Of a DNA stretch of 64,000 bases, positions 8,037 through 16,638 are shown piece by piece (position 1 is the stretch's first letter; the number at the start of each line of letters is the position of its first letter). The notes beneath the pieces are model-generated. The model saw only the letters and a list, made by a program, of their open reading frames with translations, was not told the DNA's origin and made no database searches. The stretch covers positions 1-64,000 of the forward strand of contig NZ_JBLWFH010000004.1 in the NCBI RefSeq assembly GCF_050306235.1, written 5' to 3'. The DNA is from Glaciecola sp947496235 (GTDB lineage: Bacteria; Pseudomonadota; Gammaproteobacteria; Enterobacterales; Alteromonadaceae). A program made the translations under genes and the position numbers.

Positions 8037-10607
8037 CTAAATAATGGTTAAAGCATCATTTTCCACATCAATTCTGACCGTATCCTTATCTTTGAGCTGA
8101 CCTGCAAGCAAGGTTTCTGCCAATGGATTTTCAATCTGAGTTTGAATAGCTCTTTTTAGCGGTCTCGCCCCAAAAACTGGGTCAAAGCCTGCCTCAGCGA
8201 GTTTATCTAAGGCCCCTGCAGATATTTCTAGTTTAAGATTCATTTCATTTAAGCGTTGACGTAAACCCGCTAACTGAATCTTAGCGATAGCTTTAATCTG
8301 CTCTTTTGCAAGAGGATGGAATACTACTATATCGTCAACACGGTTAATGAATTCAGGTCTAAAGTGCTGTCCTAACACTTGCATAACGCTTGATTTCATC
8401 TGTTCGTAGTTCTCTTCCCCAGCTTGGGCCTGAATGATATCGGAGCCTAGGTTAGAGGTCATAATGATTAAGGTATTTTTAAAATCGACTGTTCGTCCTT
8501 GCCCGTCGGTCAACCTACCGTCATCTAACACTTGTAGCAAAATGTTAAATACATCTGGATGCGCTTTCTCTACCTCGTCCAGTAATATTACCGAATAGGG
8601 CTTACGTCGCACGGCTTCGGTTAAATACCCGCCCTCTTCGTAGCCAACGTATCCAGGAGGAGCACCTACAAGACGCGATACTGAATGCTTCTCCATGAAT
8701 TCCGACATATCAATACGTATCAAGGCACTTTCGGTATCGAACATAAAATTGGCCAAGGCTTTACAAAGTTCAGTTTTACCAACCCCCGTAGGTCCTAGAA
8801 ACAAGAACGAACCTGTAGGTTTATCAGGATCTGCCAAACCTGCACGAGATCGTCTGATGGCACTAGACACTGCCTTCACAGCTTCGGCCTGTCCTACAAC
8901 ACGTTTGGTTAGCACTTGTTCCATATTGACTAATTTTTCTTTCTCACTTTCAAGCATTTTAGATACAGGGATTCCTGTCCACCTGGAAAGGACATCAGCA
9001 ATTTCTACATCGGTAACTTTATTTTTAAGTAATTGATTTTCTGAAGATTCCATTTCAGACGCTTTTTCCAGTCTTTGTTCTAGTTCTGGAATTCTGCCAT
9101 ATTGAAGTTCAGACATTCGGTTTAAATCCGATGCCCTTCTGGCAATTTCAAGATCTAGCTTAGCTTGTTCAAGCTCCGCTTTAATACCCTGCGTGCCCTG
9201 CATTGCATCTTTCTCAGAGTTCCAAACTTTTTCTAGCTCGGCAAATTTCACTTCAGCTTGCTCTCTCTCTAATTCAATCACCTCTAAACGCTTGTGACTA
9301 GCATCGTCGGTTTCTTTTGCAAGTGCCTGCTCTTCCAGTTTCAATTGAATAATACGTCTTTCAAGTCGATCCATTTCTTCTGGTTTAGAATCAATTTGCA
9401 TACGAATACTAGAAGCCGCCTCATCGATCAAATCTATGGCCTTGTCGGGCAATTGTCTGTCGCTAATGTATCGATGGGATAAGGTAGCGGCTGCAACAAT
9501 CGCAGGATCGGTAATATCAACTGAGTGGTGCAGTTCGTAACGTTCTTTTAAGCCCCTTAAAATAGCAATTGTGTCTTCAACAGTTGGTTGATCCACTTGC
9601 ACCTTTTGGAAACGTCTTTCTAACGCTGCGTCTTTTTCAATGTACTGGCGATATTCATCTAAAGTAGTTGCTCCTACACAATGCAATTCTCCTCTAGCTA
9701 AGGCGGGTTTTAGCATGTTTCCAGCATCCATTGCGCCATCTGTCTTACCAGCCCCTACCATGGTATGCAATTCATCAATAAAGAGAATGACTCTACCCTC
9801 TTCTTTGGCAAGCTCAGTCAAAACGGCTTTGAGCCTTTCCTCAAATTCCCCTCTATATTTGGCACCAGCTAAAAGTGCTCCCATGTCTAAAGAAAGTACT
9901 CTTTTGTTTTTTAATCCTTCAGGCACCTCACCGTTGATGATCCGTTGTGCTAGCCCCTCGACAATTGCTGTTTTACCTACACCGGGCTCACCAATTAACA
10001 CTGGGTTATTTTTAGTTCGTCGTTGTAACACCTGGACTGTGCGTCTAATTTCTTCATCACGCCCAATAACAGGATCTAATTTCCCCTGTTCAGCTCGTTC
10101 AGTGAGATCAGTGGTAAATTTTTCCAATGCCTGTCTAACATCTTCAGCACTTTGGTCTGTTACTTTTTGACCACCGCGCATTTTATCGATTCCAGCTTCA
10201 ACTTTATTCGCGTCTAAGCCTTGCTGTTTCAACATAGAGCCTAAAGCACCAGTATCTTCTAAAGCTGCAAGAACAAATAATTCAGAAGTGATATATTCAT
10301 CTTTGCGTTTTTGCGCTAACTTGTCGCAAATATTTAAAAGTCGACCGGTATCTCTGCCAAGTTGAACATCACCTGCTATACCCTGAATCTTAGGTAGTTT
10401 TTCTACCGCTTCACTAAGTGAAGAACGAAGCGCGTTTACGTTCACCCCTATGAGATCCAATAAAGGACGAACTGTCCCGCCTTGTTGATTTAACAATGCA
10501 GACATCAAATGTACTGGTTCTATGTATTGGTTATCTCTTCCTAATGCCAAGGATTGTGCATCAGAAATAGCGATTTGAAACTTGTTTGTGAATTTATCTA
10601 ATCGCAT
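8037..10607 (-). CDS. clpB: ATP-dependent chaperone ClpB
   Basis: Cytoplasmic hexameric disaggregase that works with DnaK to resolubilise aggregated proteins after heat shock. At 856 residues it has the family's usual length. It has the N-terminal Clp repeats (about 1-145), a first AAA+ module with GEPGVGKT (about 206), the long coiled-coil middle domain (about 405-525) that separates ClpB from ClpA and ClpC, a second AAA+ module with GPTGVGKT (about 605), and the C-terminal D2 small domain. Ribosome site GGAG precedes the ATG. A heat-shock promoter is visible upstream. The order bamD, rluD, pgeF, clpB is that of E. coli. Confidence 0.98.
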   Translation of the reverse strand: MRLDKFTNKFQIAISDAQSLALGRDNQYIEPVHLMSALLNQQGGTVRPLLDLIGVNVNALRSSLSEAVEKLPKIQGIAGDVQLGRDTGRLLNICDKLAQKRKDEYITSELFVLAALEDTGALGSMLKQQGLDANKVEAGIDKMRGGQKVTDQSAEDVRQALEKFTTDLTERAEQGKLDPVIGRDEEIRRTVQVLQRRTKNNPVLIGEPGVGKTAIVEGLAQRIINGEVPEGLKNKRVLSLDMGALLAGAKYRGEFEERLKAVLTELAKEEGRVILFIDELHTMVGAGKTDGAMDAGNMLKPALARGELHCVGATTLDEYRQYIEKDAALERRFQKVQVDQPTVEDTIAILRGLKERYELHHSVDITDPAIVAAATLSHRYISDRQLPDKAIDLIDEAASSIRMQIDSKPEEMDRLERRIIQLKLEEQALAKETDDASHKRLEVIELEREQAEVKFAELEKVWNSEKDAMQGTQGIKAELEQAKLDLEIARRASDLNRMSELQYGRIPELEQRLEKASEMESSENQLLKNKVTDVEIADVLSRWTGIPVSKMLESEKEKLVNMEQVLTKRVVGQAEAVKAVSSAIRRSRAGLADPDKPTGSFLFLGPTGVGKTELCKALANFMFDTESALIRIDMSEFMEKHSVSRLVGAPPGYVGYEEGGYLTEAVRRKPYSVILLDEVEKAHPDVFNILLQVLDDGRLTDGQGRTVDFKNTLIIMTSNLGSDIIQAQAGEENYEQMKSSVMQVLGQHFRPEFINRVDDIVVFHPLAKEQIKAIAKIQLAGLRQRLNEMNLKLEISAGALDKLAEAGFDPVFGARPLKRAIQTQIENPLAETLLAGQLKDKDTVRIDVENDALTII

Positions 10608-10639
10608 ATCTTAATTTCTCCAAAATTACCCTACACAGG

Positions 10640-10668
10640 ATATGGGTATTACAGGGGGTCATTTCAAG
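10640..10668 (-). promoter_or_regulatory. Heat-shock (sigma-32) promoter of clpB
   Basis: On the minus strand CTTGAAA (10668-10662) is followed after 15 bases by CCCATAT (10646-10640). This is a close match to the RpoH consensus (CTTGAAA, 11-16 bases, CCCCATNT), 33 bases before the clpB start, and allows clpB to be induced separately from pgeF upstream. Confidence 0.8.
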
Positions 10669-10688
10669 ACAAAACGATTAAAAATTTA

Positions 10689-11432
10689 TCAAGTTTTGAT
10701 AATTACAGTGACATTTCTACCGGTTTGTTGAATGTCCGAGTGGGTCGCTTGACGGTGCGAAAAAAAGCGCTCATCCCGATAGCTACAAATGTTGCTCAGT
10801 TGTATATTTTCTACTCCCGCATTATTTAATATTTGTTGGCAGATAGCGGGTAAGTCTAATAAATACTTATTATTTAAAGAAGAAGGCCGGATGCAGCTTG
10901 AATACTGAGTAAAATATTTAATCACGTCCAGACCAACTTCAAACTTTTCTTGGCTAATACTAGGTCCGATCCAGACGGCTAAACGAGTTGGATCAGCAAA
11001 ATTAGCAACAGCTTTTTCAACAATTCCTTCTGCAAGTCCGCGCCAGCCTGCATGCACAGCTGCTACTTCGATTCCATCAGTCATGACAATGGGTAAACAG
11101 TCTGCAGTCATCACACATAAAGGTAAGTGTTTTTGGCTAGTAAAAATACCGTCTGCTATGGTAGAGGGCTCCATAGTATTTTTATCAACGTCAATAATCT
11201 GATTCGAATGCTGTTGATTCATAAACACAGGGAAATTACATGTATTGCCGGTAAGTTGTTGACAATATTCAAATAAATATCCTCTGTTTTGCAACACAGC
11301 GTCTCTATTATCGCCAACATGCAGTCCCATGTTCAAACTATCATAGGGTACTAAGCTTTCCCCTTGCTCCCGTGTACAACTAAAACAAACTACATTGGGA
11401 GCTAGCAAATAAGTTGGCGAGATAGTTTTCAA
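10689..11432 (-). CDS. pgeF: Peptidoglycan editing factor PgeF / YfiH (laccase-domain)
   Basis: Cytoplasmic YfiH-family protein. In E. coli the homologue removes wrong peptidoglycan precursors (UDP-MurNAc-L-Ser), while other members act as purine nucleoside phosphorylase or adenosine deaminase. At 247 residues it is the normal size. Signature residues are visible: MTADCLP and VAAVHAGWRG (about residues 107-132), with the zinc-binding His and Cys. The start overlaps the rluD stop (ATGA type), so the two genes are translationally coupled. Confidence 0.92.
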   Translation of the reverse strand: MKTISPTYLLAPNVVCFSCTREQGESLVPYDSLNMGLHVGDNRDAVLQNRGYLFEYCQQLTGNTCNFPVFMNQQHSNQIIDVDKNTMEPSTIADGIFTSQKHLPLCVMTADCLPIVMTDGIEVAAVHAGWRGLAEGIVEKAVANFADPTRLAVWIGPSISQEKFEVGLDVIKYFTQYSSCIRPSSLNNKYLLDLPAICQQILNNAGVENIQLSNICSYRDERFFSHRQATHSDIQQTGRNVTVIIKT

Positions 11433-12415
11433 TAGTCCATCAAATCCGGGTTTTCTTGAACATCTTGTTTAAGCACATTGATTAACTGCACCATATCCTG
11501 AGGAATTTCCGCCTGCCATGTCATTAATTCATTTGTACTTGGATGCTGTAAGGTGATTTGAGCAGCATGAAGGGCTTGTCTTTTAAAGTTCCGTAAACAA
11601 CTCGCTAAAGCTTCACTGGCCTTTTTAGGCGGTCGAGGACGGCCTCCATACTGAGTATCACCAACCAAAGGATGTTTGATATGAGCCATATGCACTCTTA
11701 TTTGGTGAGTTCGCCCTGTCTCCAACTTCAACCTGAGATGGGTATGCGCACGAAACTTTTCAATAATCCTATAGTGAGTAACCGCAGGTTTTCCTGTTTC
11801 TCTAACCGCCATAAGCGTGCGTTTACTTGGATGTCTGCCGATATTTTCATCCACGAAACCACCACCAATAAGATTCCCCATGACGACTGCTTCGTATTCT
11901 CGCCCCATGCTTCTAGACTGTAACTGCTCGACTAAATGACGCTGAGATTCAATGGTTTTCGCCACCACCATTAGACCTGTAGTATCTTTGTCTAACCGAT
12001 GTACAATGCCTGCTCTTGGAATTTTATCGATGTTTGGACAATGTGCTAATAGAGCATTGAGCAAAGTCCCAGTAGAATTACCTGCCCCTGGATGCACGAC
12101 TAAACCAGCGGGTTTATTAATGATAAGGATTTCATCGTCTTCATACACAATATTGATATCAATATCTTCGGCCTGATTACGGACTTGAACCTCTTGGAAA
12201 GCCGCAATATTAACGACTTCTTCACCTTTCATCTTAGTTCGAGGGATGGTTAAAACACTGTTGTCTATTTCAACACAGCCAGATTCAATCCATTCTTTTA
12301 TTTTAGTTCTTGAATAATCGGGGAACATTTCCGCCAGACATTGGTCAAGTCTTTTGTTAAAACTTTGCTCAGGTATGATTCCACTAAGCATGATTTTCGT
12401 TGTTTGTTCTGACAT
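11429..12415 (-). CDS. rluD: 23S rRNA pseudouridine synthase RluD
   Basis: Converts uridines 1911, 1915 and 1917 (E. coli numbering) of helix 69 of 23S rRNA to pseudouridine. It has an N-terminal S4 RNA-binding domain (about residues 15-75) and the RluA-family catalytic motif HRLDKDTTG with the catalytic Asp; the C-terminus carries the GRTHQIR motif. I chose the ATG at 12415 (328 residues, E. coli 326) over an in-frame GTG at 12457. The extra stretch has no family match and contains a TATAAT that may be the gene's own -10. Divergent from bamD. Confidence 0.95.
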   Translation of the reverse strand: MSEQTTKIMLSGIIPEQSFNKRLDQCLAEMFPDYSRTKIKEWIESGCVEIDNSVLTIPRTKMKGEEVVNIAAFQEVQVRNQAEDIDINIVYEDDEILIINKPAGLVVHPGAGNSTGTLLNALLAHCPNIDKIPRAGIVHRLDKDTTGLMVVAKTIESQRHLVEQLQSRSMGREYEAVVMGNLIGGGFVDENIGRHPSKRTLMAVRETGKPAVTHYRIIEKFRAHTHLRLKLETGRTHQIRVHMAHIKHPLVGDTQYGGRPRPPKKASEALASCLRNFKRQALHAAQITLQHPSTNELMTWQAEIPQDMVQLINVLKQDVQENPDLMDY

Positions 12416-12552
12416 AATAACGCGCAAAATTGAGTGTGAATGGATTATAGCAAGCACAAAGAAGAAATAGCAGGCTTTAAGCTACTGCTATTGCAAAATA
12501 ATAGTGTAGAATATCGGGAATTATTTTGAAATTTAAAAAGAGCAATATTCAA

Positions 12553-13311
12553 ATGAAAAAAGTTTTGGTTGCGACCTTGTGTATCGCAGCATTTGGTTTA
12601 GCTGGCTGTACCAGCTCAGAAGAAGAAGAACGAGAATTAGTAGCCAATCAAGGAGCTAGCGCTTTATATCAGCAAGCAAAAAGAAATATGGATCTTGGTA
12701 ATTTTACCGCTGCTGCTGAAATTTTAAGTACCATTGATTCAAGATTTCCGTTTGGACAATTATCTCACCAAGTACAACTTGATCTAATTTATGCTTACTA
12801 TAAAACCGGCAATAGAGAACAAACATTAGCGACTATCGACCGATTTATTCGCCTAAATCCAAATCATTCTGATGTAGATTACGCTATGTATATGCGTGGC
12901 TTGGTCAATATGGAAAGTGATAACAACCTGTTCCAAGATTTGTTTAACGTAGATCGTGGTGACCGCGATCCCAGCGCATCCCGTGAAGCCTTTGAAGATT
13001 TTCGACGTTTACTTGAAAAGCTACCAGACTCTAAATATGCCGACGATGCTAAGCAACGCATGGTTGCAATTAAAGATAGACTCGCTCGCCACGAAATCTC
13101 AGTTGCTCGTTTTTACATGCGTAGAGAAGCATGGGTTGCGGCAGCAAACCGTGGTCGATATGTTTTAGAATATTTTGCTGATACTGCACAAGTGCAGCCC
13201 GCCCTTGAGATCATGGTAGAAAGCTATGATCAAATTGGATTAGAGCAATTAAAGCAAAACGCTCTAAAAACATTGAAACTAAATTATCCAGACAGCGATT
13301 TTATCCGCTAA
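12553..13311 (+). CDS. bamD: Outer membrane assembly lipoprotein BamD
   Basis: Essential lipoprotein of the BAM complex, which inserts beta-barrel proteins in the outer membrane. The ATG at 12553 gives a lipoprotein signal with lipobox LAGC (Cys at about residue 19); an upstream in-frame TTG at 12526 would only extend the signal. TPR-like repeats fill the rest, with family stretches FPFG, QVQLDLIYAYYK and RFIRLNP. At 252 residues it is close to E. coli BamD (245). It is convergent with the chrR-type gene, 15 bases apart. Confidence 0.96.
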   Translation: MKKVLVATLCIAAFGLAGCTSSEEEERELVANQGASALYQQAKRNMDLGNFTAAAEILSTIDSRFPFGQLSHQVQLDLIYAYYKTGNREQTLATIDRFIRLNPNHSDVDYAMYMRGLVNMESDNNLFQDLFNVDRGDRDPSASREAFEDFRRLLEKLPDSKYADDAKQRMVAIKDRLARHEISVARFYMRREAWVAAANRGRYVLEYFADTAQVQPALEIMVESYDQIGLEQLKQNALKTLKLNYPDSDFIR

Positions 13312-13326
13312 CACTCGGGCAGTAGA

Positions 13327-14028
13327 TTAATCCGTATTAGCTTTAAAATATAAATTGCTAAGCGGATTAATTAGCTTTGCCCAACCATCAGTGAAATGCA
13401 GTGGACTGTCCACAATGCTGAAAACCAAACACCCGTTATGATTTGCTGTGTAAGGGGAATGGGTATGGGAATCGTTTAAAAATATCAAATCCCCACTATC
13501 GTAGCTAGACATTCCATCTGAAAATTGCCCATCAATGACCAAGGTAATTTCGTTTCCCGTATGGCTGTGTTCCGGCACCACACAACCTTGCTCCATATAA
13601 ATGAACTGGGCAAGATTTTTACCGCCTATGGTTACCCCTGCTTGCCAGATTTTACCAAGATGTTTTGACCAGCCTTGATTTCTCGCTTTCTCTGCAAAGC
13701 GTTGTAATGGTTGGGGGATATTAAATACCTTACCTTCAAGTTGTAAGGTTGTGGTAACTACAGATTGTGGGACTGGACAGTAATAGCCGTCGCAAAACGG
13801 CTTGTCTTCAGTTATGTCTTTAAACATTTGAGAAAAATCAACATTGTCAGCAAAACTGTTGTGGCTGCTTTCAAACGAATTCACCGCGCGCTCTTGTAAT
13901 AAATCGAATGATTCCATGCATTTTTTGCACATATCCATGTGCGACGCTATCATCAGTGATAGCGCAGGGGACATATTACCCTCAGCAAATTGACTCAGTT
14001 GTTGAGCGCTAGGGTGAAATCTAATCAT
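13327..14028 (-). CDS. chrR: ChrR-type zinc anti-sigma factor with cupin domain
   Basis: Predicted cytoplasmic inhibitor of the adjacent ECF sigma factor. The N-terminal anti-sigma domain (about residues 1-75) carries the zinc ligands in SHMDMCKKC. The C-terminal cupin domain (about 110-215) has the metal-binding HSHTGNE region, which in Rhodobacter ChrR is needed to sense singlet oxygen. The gene overlaps the sigma gene by 8 bases. That arrangement and domain order are those of the ECF11 RpoE-ChrR pair. The singlet-oxygen role is inferred from the family. Confidence 0.9.
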   Translation of the reverse strand: MIRFHPSAQQLSQFAEGNMSPALSLMIASHMDMCKKCMESFDLLQERAVNSFESSHNSFADNVDFSQMFKDITEDKPFCDGYYCPVPQSVVTTTLQLEGKVFNIPQPLQRFAEKARNQGWSKHLGKIWQAGVTIGGKNLAQFIYMEQGCVVPEHSHTGNEITLVIDGQFSDGMSSYDSGDLIFLNDSHTHSPYTANHNGCLVFSIVDSPLHFTDGWAKLINPLSNLYFKANTD

Positions 14029-14635
14029 ACTCTTTAAGCATATCCTTCAAACGTTGTAACGCTAATCGTGTTCTAGACTTAACCGTACCTAAAGGAATAT
14101 CTAAGTCATCAGCAACTTCTTGTTGAGATTTGCCATCAATGTAAATTGCCTCTACAACGGCTTTTTGCTTTTTAGGCAATCCTTCAAAAAACTGCCCCAC
14201 TTCCTCCAACGTAATTTGTTGGTCCAGCGGTGCAATTTTAGTGTCAGCTGTTTGCTCACACAAAATTGGCCAAATATCATCAGAACACACATCTTCTTTT
14301 CTGTTTTGTAACTTTCGCAACATATCAAAACGTATGTTTCTAGCAATGGTGAAAATCCAAGTAGATGGACTTCCTTTCTCCGAATTAAATAGGTGCGCTT
14401 TCTGCCAAACATTAGACATTGTGTCTTGCACTAGCTCCATTGCAAGCGCCTCATTACCCATTTGTTTCAACGCATAAGAGCGCAATCTTGGTGCAAAATA
14501 ACTGAACACCTTGGAAAAGGCTATTTTACATCGCTTGTTTGCTACAGTGTCTAAATACTGAGCCATTTCTACTGCACATTCTTTAGGCTTACAATCTTCT
14601 CGCTTTTGATTTTCCAGTGGAATTCCGATCAACAT
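14021..14635 (-). CDS. ECF sigma factor of the RpoE-ChrR (ECF11) group
   Basis: A 204-residue sigma-70-family factor with region 2 (AMELVQDTMSNVWQKAHLF, then TIARNIRFDMLRK) and region 4 (LPKKQKAVVEAIYIDGKSQ, DIPLGTVKSRTRLALQRL). It is distinct from the envelope-stress RpoE at 49655-50233 and is paired with a ChrR-type anti-sigma gene. It is expected to be released when ChrR senses singlet oxygen or organic hydroperoxides, and then to drive the lipid-modifying operon at 15483-19939. The N-terminus is about 25 residues longer than usual before region 2 and is rich in Lys, Glu and Cys. Confidence 0.88.
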   Translation of the reverse strand: MLIGIPLENQKREDCKPKECAVEMAQYLDTVANKRCKIAFSKVFSYFAPRLRSYALKQMGNEALAMELVQDTMSNVWQKAHLFNSEKGSPSTWIFTIARNIRFDMLRKLQNRKEDVCSDDIWPILCEQTADTKIAPLDQQITLEEVGQFFEGLPKKQKAVVEAIYIDGKSQQEVADDLDIPLGTVKSRTRLALQRLKDMLKEYD

Positions 14636-14768
14636 GATTTTTACCCTTTTCGTTTTTCAACTTGCGTAGAACTTCAGTATACGCAAAGATTTATGAACAA
14701 AAAGTGAAATAAATTTAATATACAGGTCAGTTTTTTCGAAACCATTAAAAATCCAACAGAAAGTTCTA

Positions 14769-15335
14769 TTAATCAATAAGTTGATTTAAATAGGCAACGA
14801 CTCTGTTCGTATCGCCATGATGTAAAAAATGTTGTTTTTGCTCTGCATTCACGGGTAACAATTCAATCCAGCGATTAATTACCCACTCTGGTTCGTCAAA
14901 CTTCAACTCCGAATACAACTTCGCAACTTCTGGATATTTGTCGTATATTTCCTTGAGTCTGTTGGTTGCGGATTGCAAATCATATGTATTGCCAGATGAT
15001 GACCATATTTCGCAAGGTTCGCACTCACCTATCCGCAGACCATCCGGTTCGGTCGCTATGTTGTGAATCTTTACACAATATTGGCCTTCAACCGTAATAC
15101 CCAACAGGCCGTCCTTCAAAATGTCAAAATCGATTACATTGCAGTAAGTCCCTAGGGGAAATATGTGTGAATTTGATTGTTTGTTACCCGAGGTATTTAA
15201 CATGCAAACAACAAAACCACCGTTATTCGCACAAACCTCTTTCACCATTCGTGTGTATCTTGGTTCGAATATTCTTAGTGCCAATCTACCTTCGGGTAAC
15301 AAATGTGAAGATAAAGGAAACAGTGGCAACTTCAT
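14769..15335 (-). CDS. LON substrate-binding-domain protein (protease domain absent)
   Basis: A 188-residue protein that starts directly with the Lon N-terminal motif (LPLFPLSSHLLPEGRLALRI, then FEPRYTRMV). It has no AAA+ or protease part, so it is a stand-alone LON-domain protein; its function is unknown. Genes of this kind often sit beside RpoE-ChrR loci in marine gammaproteobacteria, and it lies here between the sigma gene and the lipid operon. It is transcribed away from that operon. Confidence 0.85.
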   Translation of the reverse strand: MKLPLFPLSSHLLPEGRLALRIFEPRYTRMVKEVCANNGGFVVCMLNTSGNKQSNSHIFPLGTYCNVIDFDILKDGLLGITVEGQYCVKIHNIATEPDGLRIGECEPCEIWSSSGNTYDLQSATNRLKEIYDKYPEVAKLYSELKFDEPEWVINRWIELLPVNAEQKQHFLHHGDTNRVVAYLNQLID

Positions 15336-15429
15336 TTTTATTTTGACCGTGATGATTAACTTATCTCATAAGTACAAGAAATTGTCTGAGTTGGATTAGT
15401 TCGACTATTAATTAAAAATTATTAATGGT

Positions 15430-15459
15430 TGATCTGGTCTGAAAATCAGCCTGTATCTG
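15430..15459 (+). promoter_or_regulatory. Candidate ECF11-type promoter of the lipid-modifying operon
   Basis: TGATCT (15430-15435), an 18-base spacer and TATCTG (15454-15459) end 23 bases before the operon's first ATG. The TGATC-type -35 element resembles that described for targets of Rhodobacter RpoE. A similar spacing (TAATCC, 18 bases, TACTTA) occurs on the minus strand before the LON-domain gene. This is a pattern match only. Confidence 0.4.
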
Positions 15460-15482
15460 AATAAAAACTTTTACCAGACCTT

Positions 15483-15905
15483 ATGCATTTATTAGACAAG
15501 TTTTCTACATTTTATTCTGATTTGGCGTCGATGAAAGTCGATAAATTATCTGAAATCTACAGTCAGAATGTGGTCTTTGCCGACCCTGTAGGTAGGTACG
15601 AAGGTATCTCTGCAGTTGAAAATTATTTTACTAAGTTGTTAAAAAACGCAAAGTATTGTGAATTTGATATTCACGACAAATTGTCCACCACGGATGGCCA
15701 CCACGTCATAACATGGACGATGAAGTACATTTCATCACGAATCAATAATGGAAAGCCGGTAAGTGTTGACGGAATCACTTGGCTAGAAACTCAAGACAAT
15801 AAAATTACATTGCACAGAGACTATTACGATCTTGGACAAATGGCTTACGAACACGTGCCGATCTTGGGCTATTTCGTTAAAAGTGTGAAAAGGAGAATTG
15901 GCTAA
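15483..15905 (+). CDS. SnoaL/NTF2-like protein, first gene of the lipid-modifying operon
   Basis: A 140-residue single-domain protein with the cone-shaped NTF2/SnoaL fold pattern (N-terminal helix with YSDLASMKVDKLSEIYS, then FADPVGRYEG and a beta sheet). Members range from small isomerases to binding proteins, so the reaction cannot be given. No clear Shine-Dalgarno sequence precedes the ATG. Its stop overlaps the next start (TAATG). Its place at the head of the cfa/DUF1365/amine-oxidase operon is typical of ChrR-controlled loci. Confidence 0.82.
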   Translation: MHLLDKFSTFYSDLASMKVDKLSEIYSQNVVFADPVGRYEGISAVENYFTKLLKNAKYCEFDIHDKLSTTDGHHVITWTMKYISSRINNGKPVSVDGITWLETQDNKITLHRDYYDLGQMAYEHVPILGYFVKSVKRRIG

Positions 15906-16633
15906 TGGCTAAAGTGTTAGTTACCGGAGCAACATCAGGTATTGGCGAAGCCTTTGTCAAGAAATTAGCACAAGAAGGGCATAATGTTATTGCTTGTGGT
16001 CGAAATAAAGAAAAACTACAACAGCTTTCTCAGTCTCCGAATATCGAAGCATTGCAATTTGATGTTACCGACGAAACAGAAACGAAATCCGCACTTAGCG
16101 ATGTTATTGCTGATTACTATGTATTGAACGCTGGTACCTGCGAATATGTGGACATTGATCAGGTTGAAGCCGATATGTTTAAACGCGTATTTACCACAAA
16201 TGTGTTTGGTGCAGCCAACGTGATGGCGGCAATTTTGCCTCGTTGTCGCAAACAAGACACTGTGGTATTTGTTGATAGCCTTGCCCGTTTATTGCCTTTT
16301 CCAAGAAGCCAAGCCTACGGTGGCAGCAAAGCAGCATTGCATTACATGGCCAAAAGTTTTGCTGTAGATCTAGACAGAAAAGGGGTAAAAGTAAAAACAA
16401 TTTCACCGGGTTTTGTAGAAACGCCGTTAACTGATAAAAACGATTTTGATATGCCAATGCGTATCAGCGCCGATGCAGCCGCAGATTATATGTACAAAGG
16501 CATATTTAGTTCTCGGCGTTCAATTTATTTTCCTCTGCGATTCAGTTTAATGATCCGTTTTCTAAATTTACTTCCTGCGTTTTTACAACATAAATTATGT
16601 ATTCGTTTAAGTCGCGGAATGAAAGGGAAGTAG
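15905..16633 (+). CDS. Short-chain dehydrogenase/reductase
   Basis: NAD(P)-dependent oxidoreductase of the classical SDR family, 242 residues. The nucleotide-binding motif TGATSGIG is at residues 7-14, the NAG segment near 76, the catalytic Ser in VDSLARL and the YGGSK Tyr-Lys pair near 138-142. It overlaps the SnoaL gene by one base, and the next gene follows after 5 bases. A fatty-acid-derived substrate is likely from context but not shown. Confidence 0.9.
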   Translation: MAKVLVTGATSGIGEAFVKKLAQEGHNVIACGRNKEKLQQLSQSPNIEALQFDVTDETETKSALSDVIADYYVLNAGTCEYVDIDQVEADMFKRVFTTNVFGAANVMAAILPRCRKQDTVVFVDSLARLLPFPRSQAYGGSKAALHYMAKSFAVDLDRKGVKVKTISPGFVETPLTDKNDFDMPMRISADAAADYMYKGIFSSRRSIYFPLRFSLMIRFLNLLPAFLQHKLCIRLSRGMKGK

Positions 16634-16638
16634 TCAAT

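Noticed and set aside
9640..10170. 176-residue open frame opposite clpB, and similar long frames opposite motA, rnc and thiL
   Set aside because: They lie wholly inside well-supported genes on the other strand and have the Ser/Pro/Leu-rich look of shadow frames.
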